Assembly (NCBI GenBank): GCA_008973525.1
Contig: WACJ01000404.1
Coordinates: forward strand, 186,001 to 250,000
DNA from: Stenopsyche tienmushanensis
Lineage: Eukaryota; Arthropoda; Insecta; Trichoptera; Stenopsychidae
Length of the DNA stretch: 64,000 nt
Direction: 5' to 3'
The position numbers and the translations under genes were made by a program. Positions 1 through 9,921 of this stretch are shown in pieces (the stretch's first letter is position 1; each line of letters begins with the position of its first letter). The notes beneath the pieces were generated by a model, which saw only the letters and a program-made list of their open reading frames with translations, did no database searches and was not told where the DNA came from.

Positions 1-289
1 AATTTAAGCTGCAAGGATGATGAGAGGATGCTATTTCATCAAACTTAAAATAAATTTATTCGATAAACTATCCTTGTTAGATATATTCTTTTCAAATTTA
101 AAGTAAAAATGACTGTAAATTATGACATAATTTTGATTATATGTTTATTAAATTATTATTAAGCGCCCATATTAATATATTAATAAAGTATGTTTTTCAA
201 ATTTGTTATTTCAACTTTATAATAAAAATAAAAATATTTATTAAAATCTTTCTTAAGGACTTTTCTACTTTGTTGGACCTAAGAGTGAT
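1..289. other. AT-rich DNA, nothing recognised
   Basis: This is low-complexity AT-rich sequence upstream of the first family A repeat copy. An open stretch of 88 codons begins at 141, but its composition (Ile, Phe and Lys rich) is what AT-rich DNA gives by chance, and no motif is visible. Confidence 0.5.
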
Positions 290-858
290 CGAATTTTTAA
301 TATTTTTTTATGCGAAAAGTATCAAATATAGAATGTTAATATTTAGTGTGTTAACTAGGCGATCTTTATTGAATATAAAAATATTTTTTAAAGTTGGACA
401 AGTATGATAGTGGGAGTGAGGGGATCCACGTAAGTCGGCGAGCGAGCGATGACACTCTTCACCACGGAAGTCCTAAGTCCTGGACAGGTGATTTGTAGCA
501 AAAAAATTAAACATATTTTTACTTTGTATAATATTGTGTATAATGTGACCTATAATTAGAAAGAAATATTGGAAAATATAAAAATACTGAGCGATCGAAG
601 AAAAGTTTGCGTTTTTACCAACTTTTTTGTAGTTTTTTGTTCATAAAATAAAAAAACTTTTTTTTTTAAATATTTTTAGATAATTATAAGTCAAACGATG
701 AAAACATTTATTGTACACGCGCCTGCCAAATTTCATATAGAATTCTCATCTAGGGCGTGTGGAAGCACTTCCGTGAGCTTTAAAAAAGTAGTTAGCAGCT
801 CCTCCTCGTCGGTCTATAACTTTACGAATTTCATTTATGTCAACTTAAAATTTACTGA
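290..858 (+). repeat. Dispersed repeat family A, copy 1
   Basis: This stretch recurs in diverged form near 48.2, 49.0 and 54.9 kb. Shared landmarks are a segment around 450-540 (containing CACTCTTCACCACGG, then GTCCTAAGTCC) and a segment at 698-800 that begins with an ATG frame reading MKTFIVHAPAKFH. Copies 1 and 2 also share the downstream part ending near 858. All copies keep the same order of blocks, so this is one mobile family and not chance similarity. I do not recognise the family and see no terminal inverted repeat. Copy 4 (54.9 kb) is the longest. Confidence 0.8.
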
Positions 859-902
859 ACGTATTCCTAAACATTGGTTCTTTTCGATACTCGAAAAAAA
901 AA

Positions 903-1212
903 CAAATTGATCCTGGTATGAATAAAAATGTTGACGTTTGTTTGTTATCGCCTCCCGGCATAGTCCATCGAAGACCGAACCCTTGGCAAATACATACAAA
1001 ATCGACGGTTGTGGTGCTTTTTTTTAACTTAGCAACCACCAGACCAATATGCACCAACATAGTGCAAATGCTAAACATCTCGCATAACAAATTGCTTATG
1101 TTATTTTCGCAAGTGTAAACAATAAGTTGATAAAGTTTTATCGCAATCGGATGAACGGTATGGCAGCGCATTAAATACGAACAAACAAAGATATTTTTTT
1201 TATATTTATAGA
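903..1212 (-). mobile_element. Helitron 5' end, truncated
   Basis: Read on the minus strand, the segment starts at 1212 with TCTATAAATATAAAA after an A at 1213. That fits the Helitron rule of a 5' TC inserted between A and T. The following about 100 bases closely match the Helitron 5' ends at 24.68 kb, with the shared stretch GCGCTGCCATACCGTTCAT. No hairpin or CTAG end is found toward lower coordinates, and the copy runs into family A sequence near 903. It is therefore a 5' fragment. Open frames on either strand here are not genes. Confidence 0.75.
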
Positions 1213-1403
1213 TGATACCTTATGAGTAATATAGCAATTATTTCAGCTTCAAATAAATGAAACTTTATTTTGATTGGGATACATTTAGACTTCTTACGCT
1301 ATGCACATCATTGGCATTGGAGGATCGGCAAACATTGGATTGTTGGAACATCATAAAGTGTTACGAGCATATGTTAATATTTGCACTTTGATTTATTTTT
1401 ATA

Positions 1404-1610
1404 CATGCTCAAAATATGAATGTTTCTAGCTGGATCTTTGCAATTGGGTGAAAAATTAAACAATTGGATGCCGCACGAATTGGCGTAGACCCAAACATTT
1501 AGGCTTGCATTTGTCGCTGATTATTAAATACAATAGAACTTGATTCTTGAAAGAAAACATCATTTTATAAGGTCGAATATTGATGTATAATGGCTCCATA
1601 TGATTGAAGG
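1404..1610 (+). pseudogene. Mariner transposase remnant (linker with WVPHEL motif)
   Basis: Translation in two frames gives the helix-turn-helix end and linker of a mariner (DD34D) transposase. The reading MNVSSWIF comes first, then after a one-base shift GEKLNNWMPHELA. The latter matches the conserved mariner K-L-x-x-W-V-P-H-E-L block. Further decayed matches (LSLIIKYNRT, then RRSR) follow where the family has its LLxRN and xRKRxxxW segments. Stops and frame changes make it non-functional. No terminal repeats are seen, so the element limits are unknown. The WMPHEL block makes the assignment fairly safe; the flanks are less certain. Confidence 0.65.
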
Positions 1611-2659
1611 CGATCAAGAATTATTGGCATAGCGGATTAGTTTATGAACCCTTATTTAAAGGTTTTTAAATAAAATTATAATATTTTAGCAGGGAGTGTT
1701 TATTGTATGTCATTTATTTAAGATTTTAATATGTATATTTATGAAGATATTTTAGTATTAATTTTTAAATGGATATTCCATCATTTTATTGAAATGTTGA
1801 GGATCTCTTTAAAGGATAGAGAGTATCAAGTCGTTCCCAAGGAAGAAGTATCCCGGATGTGTATTATACCAAGTACTTGCATGGAATTGAAAAATGCATC
1901 ATGCATATTTAGTCGATCGCATCTGTGACTTGACGAAAACATATTGCATAATGGCATTGATTTTTATTGCATACACATCTGAATAAATATATTTTTTTGC
2001 ATTCGAAAATTATACGCCGCAGTGTGTTCATTTTGATAGAATGACTGTCGCTTTTGTGAGGCATTTAATTCTATCGGTTTTCGAAACACCTTGTTCTAAG
2101 AAATCCGCTGAGGATTTAGTTACAACAGTTTGATAAAGCGTAATTTTTATGATGCACCAAAAATCAAATTATATAATGCTCAATGAAACCGATTTGTATG
2201 CCTTCAATTAGAAACCGCATATAATTTGCGGATTGCAGTAACCATAATTAGTGAGGTTTAATTTATCCACACTGTATGACAAAATGGCGAGCGTTTCATC
2301 AGCCCGACTCGCACTGCATTATGGTGTACGGATTTAAAAGCATATACGTGGTAAATGATGAAAACCACAAATGTACCAAAAAAAATGGATACAAGAGACC
2401 CTGTATCTAATTCAATTCAGGCGACAGAGTTGAGGACTGCAATAGGTTGACGAATTGTTTGATGAAGCGGTCTTAGAAAAAGGCGTTAGAGATGTCATAA
2501 TTTTTGAGGAATTATCAACATTTTTATGATGAAAACACTAGAATTGAGAAGCTGTAAAAAAAGGAGAGTAAATCATGTTTAACATCTTGGCTGGGAAACA
2601 ATCATAACGTCGTCGGTTATACGTTGAGCTATTTATCTGATGCATGTTTATTGTTTGCG
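1611..2659. other. Intergenic, nothing recognised
   Basis: No coding signal, repeat match or RNA gene is visible. The mariner remnant may extend a little into the left edge as unrecognisable decay. Confidence 0.4.
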
Positions 2660-2800
2660 AATGTTTTTATTTATTTTTAAGGTAGCATGACTTTCGAGCT
2701 TTGTTTGTGAATGATCACCCGGCGGGCCATCTGGATGAATGTATCGAAGGGCACTTTAATTTCCTTGCAAATTCATCGATTTCAATATGAAATAGAAGGC
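2660..2800 (+). repeat. Short dispersed repeat H, copy 1 (imperfect hairpin core)
   Basis: The core at about 2717-2745 reads TCACCCGGCGGGCC then ATCTGGATGA, an imperfect palindrome. The same core occurs near 14085, 47670 and 48185. With the 47.67 kb copy the similarity extends on both sides: an AAGG-rich lead-in before the core and ACTTTAAT...TACAAATT after it. The family is unknown to me. Confidence 0.5.
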
Positions 2801-4135
2801 AACGGAAGACTTCGTTGTGGATAGATCATCTGGCATAGCGAACAGATGAAAGATTGATGATGATATGAAAAAAATGTTGTTTTGAAGTTGGCAGCTCCAG
2901 GCTGAAGACATTCAACTGGATACAATTCGATCATCGGTTCGATCGAGCATGAAGCATTCCCAGAAAAGGTTTGCGGCCACTGACCGTTCTTGAGATGTCT
3001 CAAATTTCGCATACCGTTGCTGATTGACAAATGATGAATTCTGTAGAATAATTTTCGACAAATTAACCAATCACTCGGGCCATTCACCTGAGGAATCACT
3101 CTTTGTAGCAATTCGATTTTCGCAATTCGATTTTTTTTTGCGCCTGGCAAAAAAGCATCATATTAAGCGCGCACCCGTGTACAGAATCAATATATTTTTT
3201 ATCGGTCGAAAGAAAAAAAATCGCCATTCAGACGTCGATCTATTTAGGGCGGCGCACACGGGAGCGATGGAATGATTGATTAACCGGGAATGCCTTGATG
3301 AGTTTAATCAACACCCCGAGAATTTGTGGAAGCGACTCAATTCCCGCTCTAAATGAACGTATAATAAAATTTAAGTCTTCCTGCATTTAGACAAAGTGAA
3401 GAATACCGGATAATCCAATTTATAATGCAGGAAAACCTCGAAATAACAACAATGTCGACTGAAAAATGGCCTTTGAAGAAACCCGAATTCAATGGCACAA
3501 CACTACCAATATCCAAACACAGTTTTTGAGCATCCTTTTTATAATTCATATTAATTTGATCATTGAAAATATGTCAGATGAAGCAGAGGTGGAAATATAC
3601 GCACCCAATTTGTTTCGCATCCACCCAACTGCTGAAACTAATTTATATATATTGATAACGAAACTGGTATTGTATTAAAATATTGTTAAAGGCAGTATGC
3701 ATCCCACTCGGTCCAGAATCAGTGTATACCCACGGAAGCCAGGAAAGATTTATTATCGACAATTGGACAGATCAAAGGCGGCATTATAATTTAATAGTCT
3801 TCAATTCAATATTTAACAGTGCGCTGAGTAACGAGATGAAGGGCTTCCTTGTAAAGCCATCGAATTGCTTAACTATGACCCATTGCCTTTATACAATCCA
3901 CGTGTACAATATTTAATATTGATATCTCCATATGAGACTTTTATTAGGATAAAGAATTGTTACGTGGCGGTTTTCCATTGCTTTTCACATGTGGTTAAGT
4001 AAGGATACTATTATTTAAGCAACGACTTCTCACTGTCCGGATGCTTGCTTTATCTACTTAGATATAAAGCTTTTATATATTCAGATTAATCTTAACAACT
4101 AACATGTAATATTTAAATAAATAAATAATAAATAC
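2801..4135. other. Probable intron of the gene at 4136-4214
   Basis: This region lies downstream (minus strand) of the signal-peptide exon, so at least part of it should be intron. A 122-codon frame on the minus strand (2782-3150) and a 77-codon frame at 3683-3916 show no recognisable motif. I found no convincing next exon. Confidence 0.35.
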
Positions 4136-4214
4136 CTGCTTGGGATAAACTCGCCAAAGCCAAAACTAACGTCAGGCAGACCGCGCCCAGTCGCGCGTCT
4201 CCCCTCATCCTGTT
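4136..4214 (-). CDS. Host gene exon encoding a signal peptide (partial gene)
   Basis: On the minus strand a splice acceptor (TTAATTTACAG) ends at 4215. Then come AACAGG, an ATG at 4208, 24 codons and a donor (G|GTATTT) at 4135. The coded peptide starts MRGDAR and continues with a hydrophobic core LGAVCLTLVLALASL ending SQA, a textbook secretion signal with a small residue before the likely cleavage site. The exon is 79 bases, 73 of them coding, and ends in phase 1. Its GC content is far above the surroundings. A 5' untranslated exon must lie at higher coordinates and the mature protein at lower ones, neither of which I can identify. The product is probably secreted or membrane-bound, but its function is unknown. 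Confidence 0.7.
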
Positions 4215-4404
4215 CTGTAAATTAATAGAAACATTCATATTAAAATAGATCAAATTTAAAGCATCAATAGATTCAGATTCTTATTGAATATAAGTATAAT
4301 ACTAAAAAAAATATGGATTAGATCAACTCAAGGTTTGATAAAAGGGCGGTAGCGAAATGAAGAAGTTCATCAATAAATTTTATACAATAAATGTCTTGGT
4401 TTAA

Positions 4405-4960
4405 ACCTCTTTTTGTGCGACTTTTTTTTGTGCGATTTCGAAGATATGCGGTTTTTTTTAAAGCGATTTTTAATTTTTTTAAAATTTCATATAGAGTACG
4501 TATCGAGATATTATGGATAAAATAGGAAATTAAAAAAAAAAAATAAAAATAATAATTTACTTCAAACTGGGTACCAATCTTATATATATAACCCTCTATT
4601 ATTTTAAATTTGTTAATTTTTTTTAACTATTAAAAAAAAATTAAAACTGTGACAAAATAAGACCAAAAATGATTTTTTTTAAACAGTCGCCATTTTGTGA
4701 TATTTTTTGAGTCAGGGACTCATTAAAATTTTATCAATGATGCAAGACTAAATGTTACCAAAAATGTTATTTTTAATTGCCTTATTGGTTTCCTATTTTT
4801 TATTATTTTTTTTTATGCGATTTCGGATATATTTTATATAGCTGTTTCAAAGTTATGCGGTTTTTAAAATTCATGGAACGCATCTTCACTTTTTTTTTTT
4901 TATGTAAGTCATAGCTCTTTTTGTGCGATTTTCCGCGGAATCTGCCGCACAAAAGTAGGT
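4405..4960 (+). mobile_element. MITE family M, copy 1, TTAA-flanked
   Basis: The element is flanked by TTAA at 4401-4404 and 4961-4964. Its ends are inverted: the left starts ACCTCTTTTTGTGCGAC and the complement of the right starts ACCTACTTTTGTGCGGC. There is no coding capacity. Inside are repeated GTGCGATTT and TTATGCGGTTTTT motifs. A second, end-trimmed copy lies at 21446-22045. The TTAA target is the hallmark of piggyBac-type transposition, and a piggyBac transposase remnant follows directly. That this transposase family mobilised the MITE is inference. Confidence 0.8.
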
Positions 4961-5174
4961 TTAAGTGTACTATTCATATTTTATATCCTTCGTCTTGAAT
5001 CACTATTATTTCTTGAGGTTGAAAAAATGCATCGGATGTTTAATAAGTTCATACTTTTTTTTAATACGCTTCCTAATTTTCTAATTTCGTAAACGATTCT
5101 TATATGTTTGCTTCGTTCGTAAAATTTTTCCTCCAATAATAAATACAAGAATGAAAGAATAGCTTTATTAAGAT

Positions 5175-5845
5175 GCTTCCATGTCGATATTGAACAAAAT
5201 TATCAGCATCCATGAAGATTGTTCTGAGGATACCTCCGAAGATGATCAGTATGCATTAGGTTAAAGCAAAACTGACAGTGAAATTCTGAATACACTAAAA
5301 GTGGAGAGTTAGAAGGATCTACAGATAGTGAAGAGGAAAACTTCTGGATAGTATTCTTCTTAGTTTTGATTCCAAGGATGAGAGGACGAGCAGTTCAAAG
5401 ACATCCCAAAATGTAATGGGTGAAATTGAAATTGTAGTTGACAAAACACAGTGGATAAAAGCAGGCGGATCTAGGGGTAGTAAGCCCGATTGTATGATAT
5501 TCAAGTATATCGCAGGACCTACTGGCAACGCTAATAGAAATATTGGCACGCAAACATAGCGCGAAAGCAGGGAGTTTCCGATGGTCCCTTCAAGTTTTTT
5601 TCAAAATTTTAGATTTAGCAGCGATAAACGCGTGGATATTATATAAAGAATGCAACGGATCAAAAGTATCCAGAAAAGAGTTCACAATTTGTTTAGTCAA
5701 GGAATTAGCTGGAGAAAACAAGGAGAAAAAGTTGCAAAGTGGGCTACTGCAAAAAAATAGAAGTAATAATTGTTGTATATATTGCAAAAAGATCGTAGCA
5801 AATAAGTATATAAGAAACGCCCGTAAACCTAGTGTTAAATAATGA
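5175..5845 (+). pseudogene. piggyBac transposase, internally deleted and frameshifted
   Basis: Two ends of a piggyBac-family transposase (DDE_Tnp_1_7 type) are joined. The N-terminal part reads, with frameshifts, an acidic DSEEEN stretch, FDSKDERTSSSK, then TQWIKAGGSRG and FKYIAGPTGNANRNI. The latter matches the conserved W...G..P...F....GPTG..KRNI entry to the core domain. At 5543 the sequence jumps to the C-terminal end: GSFRWSLQVFFKILDLAA, INAWILYKECNGSKVSRKEF and LVKELAGE, then a short cysteine-rich tail (NCCIYCKK), stopping near 5842. The middle, including the catalytic aspartates, is missing. A full protein would be about 550-600 residues. No clear terminal repeats were found, although a TTAA lies at 4961. 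Confidence 0.85.
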
Positions 5846-7075
5846 AACGTTCTCCGTTAGTAGTAAAGATTTCATGTATTGGTAGCTACTGATAAAAAAT
5901 ACGATTCTAATGGGCGAATTAGTATTTATTTATTTAAAATTATTGAAAAGCCTCATAAACCCGTCTAAAGGTTATTTATGTGCTATTTTATATGAAAAAT
6001 AAAGCACAGTATTTCATTTGAGGAGCGCATAAATCAAAACGCGTAAACGCGGACCGTACAACCATATGATTTTGACAGTTGTTAGTCGTTGACATTTATG
6101 ATAGCCGTTAAGCAACACCATGTCTACCGTCAGCACATGCCGCTTCAAATCTTGGCGGTCTTTTTTCATTGTCGTTAATGATTCATCTCGATAATGTGGA
6201 AAAATGGCATCATAATATTTATGACACTCGGTCGCTTGATAAATTATAGCAAAGGCAATTTAACATAAAATTACGAGCTGCCGCGCAAAAAAATGACGTA
6301 TCGGCTTTTAAATACAGCATAAACATGGCGAATTCACGATTCGGCAATGCCGAATTTATTTTATACAATAAAAATGATCGATGACCTGAACGTATCGGGC
6401 TCATGATGGTGTAATTAATTTTAATGGCGATCATAAAAGTTTTCGACAAAAACGGATCGGAAAAACTGAAGATGAGCCTTTTTGGATGGAACCTTTGATA
6501 AACGAGATATTTTCAACAAAAAAGTCTCGTCGGTTATGCAAACATCGTATTAAATATGTCTACTACTAGTTTTATAAATTGGGATATTCAATAGTGCACG
6601 AATTCTTCCAACTCTGCGTTATTTCAAAAAAATATAATGAGGTTTAAATAGTTAGAATCATTTGCTTCGTTATGGAAGAGCTTTGAATGCCAATAAGATA
6701 CCAAGATAAAAGACAGAATAAATTTAATTCTAGACAATCAACACTTCTAACCAATGAATTCAAATAACGGCCGACCAGCCGTAAATATTAGGTCCTCCCG
6801 AAAGAAATACATTCTTTTTGCACACTCTCCTTTATGTTTTTAATTGTTATATGGTTCATCAGCCACATTGTATGCTGGTTTTTATTGATCAAAGTTTGAA
6901 CGCGATTATGTTCATAAACACCATCAATGAAATAGCCCTAAGGATAAACAAATGTCAATTTTAGTCTGGAAACATTAAATCAGGCGACTGATAATTATAG
7001 AATACAACCAACACCAGGATTACCCTTAAATTTTGATGAAGATTTGTTGCAATTTTGAATCAGGTCAGTATCGTT
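5846..7075. other. Intergenic, nothing recognised
   Basis: The left part is probably 3' sequence of the decayed piggyBac. The remainder shows no repeat match, exon-like segment or RNA gene. Frames up to 76 codons are chance. Confidence 0.4.
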
Positions 7076-7515
7076 CGAGTTGATGACCGCGTGAGCCCCA
7101 ATTTTCGTATAATAATTTCCGTCGCTGCAGATGAATATTTATATACTATAATAACTTCATGTGATTCGTAATTACATTACGGAGAAATACTAAAATTTTG
7201 AACCCCGTATCTATTATATTTCATATCGATATTCCCATTATTAGAGTCGAGGTGTAGTAAATACATCACCGGTAGGGAAAGGTTAATATGACAATTTGAA
7301 AAAAAAAATATGTAATCTATATATTTATACATAGATTAGACAGTTACTGTCCCTAGGCGTCGCCTAAGATCGCCAAATAGTAGTTACGCCACTGTTTCTA
7401 AGCGCTTAGATTTCGGCGGGAATGTCTCAATTTAGTAGCCTTCATCGTGCTGGTGAGGTATACGATTTCTGTTAGATAAAAATTTCAATCCAGATTTTTT
7501 CTGGATTAGTAAATT
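7076..7515 (-). mobile_element. hAT-family fragment, copy 1
   Basis: This closely matches the copies at 28588-29250 and 57925-58530. It keeps only a scrap of the transposase end (7076-7110) before a deletion, then the shared non-coding arm. The sequence ending at 7394, read on the minus strand, begins CAGTGGCGTAACTACTATTT, a classical hAT terminal repeat start. Sequence beyond 7394 is also shared by all copies, so the hAT end is nested within, or was co-duplicated with, a larger repeat. The copy stops near 7515 at a small hairpin (AATCCAG/CTGGATT). Confidence 0.7.
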
Positions 7516-8802
7516 TTATACTAATCCTTTATTTTTTTTATTACTATTGTACCTAATTCGATCTTCAAAGCATTTGTTAGAAAAAATAAAAACGTGGATG
7601 AAATCAATTGAATTCGTATTTTCAGTCGAAACCATCATCCAAAAGTGCAGACAACAAAGGTGATTATATTTTATATTGACGCTTGTAAAAAAGTTCAGAA
7701 ATTGATGTTTTATGTTGAAAAAAAAAAACATAAATTAATGGATTTCTTTCGGAATGACCTAATATATAAAAAATGAAGGAATGTAACTCAAAATGAATCC
7801 TAAATGATAGTGATAGTAGTTCTAGCAAGAAGCTCAATCATCTTGGGTTCAAATCTACAGAAAATGGATGGCGTCCACATTTCTAAAGTGGCGACCACAT
7901 TTTTGAAGTCTACCAATAGTTTGGAGCAGCGAGTGACCATAAAATAACCGGAACCTACTCAGGTTATGACAGTTGAGTTACAGTGGTAATTAAATGCAAT
8001 TTTTCTGCATGTCAAAGAGCCATCATGCTGCATTGCCATATGAAAAATCTCATTCATATTTGATCGACTCTCATACATAATCGATTGCATCGAAAGCATA
8101 TCGATATTGCGTGATGCATTTTTTTTAATAAATATAACACAATTGTTTGTGTACAATGCAATTCTGCGTCTTTGCTTTATCACATTCCAATTATAAGTGT
8201 TAATTGATTGCAGTTCTGAGTATTGATATTATGATGCACGGAAAAAAAACTATAGCACGTTAATTCATTTATAAATACGATAAAATATGCAAATGTCGAT
8301 GATGAGTTTTAGCAAATGAGGATTGATCACGTAGACGATTTTATTTGAGTCATTAGCAAATTTCTTCCATATCTCACGTCTTGGGCGTTGAAAATGCATA
8401 AGAGTGATTTGTTGAGCTGTCATATAGTTTATAGATAAACTTATCCACTATATCAATAATAATTTAGGTATGTGAAAAATGGATATTTTATCACCATGGC
8501 TAGACTTTATGAAAGAAATTGATAGATAGATCGTATCAAATTGGTCCATCTTGATATGCATTACTCGTTATCGCCTATAGATCCATTTAAAACCAGTCGA
8601 GTCCATGGATAGGCGCATTTTTTACGTCTGTTGTTCGCTATTACATCTTCGTTCAAACATTGTAAAAAATACTATTACCACGGACAAGCAGTTTTTTGTC
8701 TGAAATGATGACTGCCGCAAAAAAGCGCCGTGCGAAAAACTGATTTTTATTCGGCACGCAGCGTGTTAAAATCGCCTTCTGCGTTGTTTACACGCCCGCA
8801 CA
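7516..8802. other. Intergenic, nothing firm
   Basis: At about 7925-7970 there is weak similarity to 19990-20050 (GTGAGTGACCATAAAA-like, then CTCAGGT), suggesting an old dispersed repeat. Otherwise no feature is visible. Confidence 0.35.
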
Positions 8803-9285
8803 ATGCCATTTCCTTCGCTCGATTCTCCACTTTTTTGTATCCAGTATTGGGTCATTATACCCAGAGTTCCAGGCTACATCCACATAGCGATATTCCATAT
8901 ATTGTATGCGAGGACCATGAGATTACCTTTTAACGACAAAGAGATTTTTGCGAAGTTGCTCTACAACCTTTCGAGTTTTTGGCATTCATCGCGAGAAAAA
9001 CGTGCCGTGGAAAATGAGAATTTCACCATTGTGGAGGAAAGGTCGACCCGAACGGCTCCTTCTACGTATGAAGCACTGCCTGATACGTGCCACGTCACAT
9101 TTATATATTTTACGACAACAATGTCGTTGTATCCGATTCAAAATTTTGACACATTCACCGGGAACCTTTTCACGGAATTGAGGCGAAAATTTGGGCCTCT
9201 CCTACATGTGAAAATCCCCCCAGGAGCGCCAAGAATGCCATCCTTCGAATTGTTGATGTTCAAGCATAGTTTTAAAATATATTAA
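8803..9285 (+). other. Unassigned 160-codon open frame
   Basis: An ATG-started frame of 160 codons lies in a locally GC-richer stretch. The product has no signal peptide, transmembrane run or motif that I recognise. Two shorter frames overlap it in other phases (8730-8933 and 8948-9181), which argues that composition and not selection keeps the frames open. It could be a decayed transposon exon. A family P MITE begins 26 bases after its end. Confidence 0.2.
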
Positions 9286-9310
9286 AGCAAAATATAATCA
9301 AAACTATTAA

Positions 9311-9847
9311 CCTTTTGAGGAGTGAGCAAATTTAAAATCGATGAAGTCGTTGGTGCCATAATCGCTTTACACCGATTACTTTCTGTCAGCTCCTATCAGC
9401 GTAAGACAATCTTCAAATCGAGGCAGAGTCAATTGTAAATAAACAATGTTGATAGCATACAAGACCATATCATTTCTTTATATAAACAATACACAAAAAA
9501 TCGATTAATTTGCTCCTGCTTTAGAAGGAAATGATAATTGGACAAAGACTAGTCACGAACAGTACGCAATTAAATAAATAAAAACTGTCGATAGCACACA
9601 ATATTCGGTCATTTCTTTGCATAAACAAATAACAAATTTGAAATCGAAATCATTATTAGTCGATAAATTTGGGCTAACGATCTATACAATCGTGCGATGT
9701 ATGCGGGGAAGCTCTCCGTCTCTGTCTACCGAAATTTGCTACGTTCTCTCTGTCTCTGTTTGTCTCCGAGCTCAATATACAAGAGAGCTCTTTCTGAATA
9801 TGTGGAGGGGGGTGATCCCAGGCCCTGGGATAGTACTCCTTTAGGGG
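9311..9847 (+). mobile_element. piggyBac-type MITE, family P, copy 1
   Basis: The copy starts after TTAA (9307-9310) with CCTTTTGAGGAGTGAGC and ends ...GGAGTACTCCTTTAGGGG-like, followed by TTGC where the second TTAA is expected. It aligns over nearly its whole length with the insertion at 42316-42842. Inner landmarks are GATGAAGTCGTTG, a TTAGAAGGAAATGATAATTG block, CACAATATTCGGTC and a CTCTGTCTCTGTTTGTC stretch. A subterminal palindrome TCCCAGGCCCTGGGA lies near 9817. It has no coding capacity. Frames reported on either strand are by-products. Confidence 0.8.
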
Positions 9848-9878
9848 TTGCAAATCCAGTAACTTAAGCAGTCCTACA

Positions 9879-9921
9879 TTAGAGCATAGCATGTTCGTTC
9901 TCCGCACATGCTATGCTCTAA
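9879..9921. repeat. Perfect 16-bp inverted repeat (hairpin)
   Basis: The left arm TTAGAGCATAGCATGT and the right arm ACATGCTATGCTCTAA are exact reverse complements around an 11-base loop. A related sequence (ACATTAGAGCATAGC, then GTTCTCCG) occurs on the minus strand at about 53136-53176, next to a TTAACCCTTT motif. This may therefore be the subterminal part of another TTAA-type element rather than an RNA hairpin. Confidence 0.85.
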
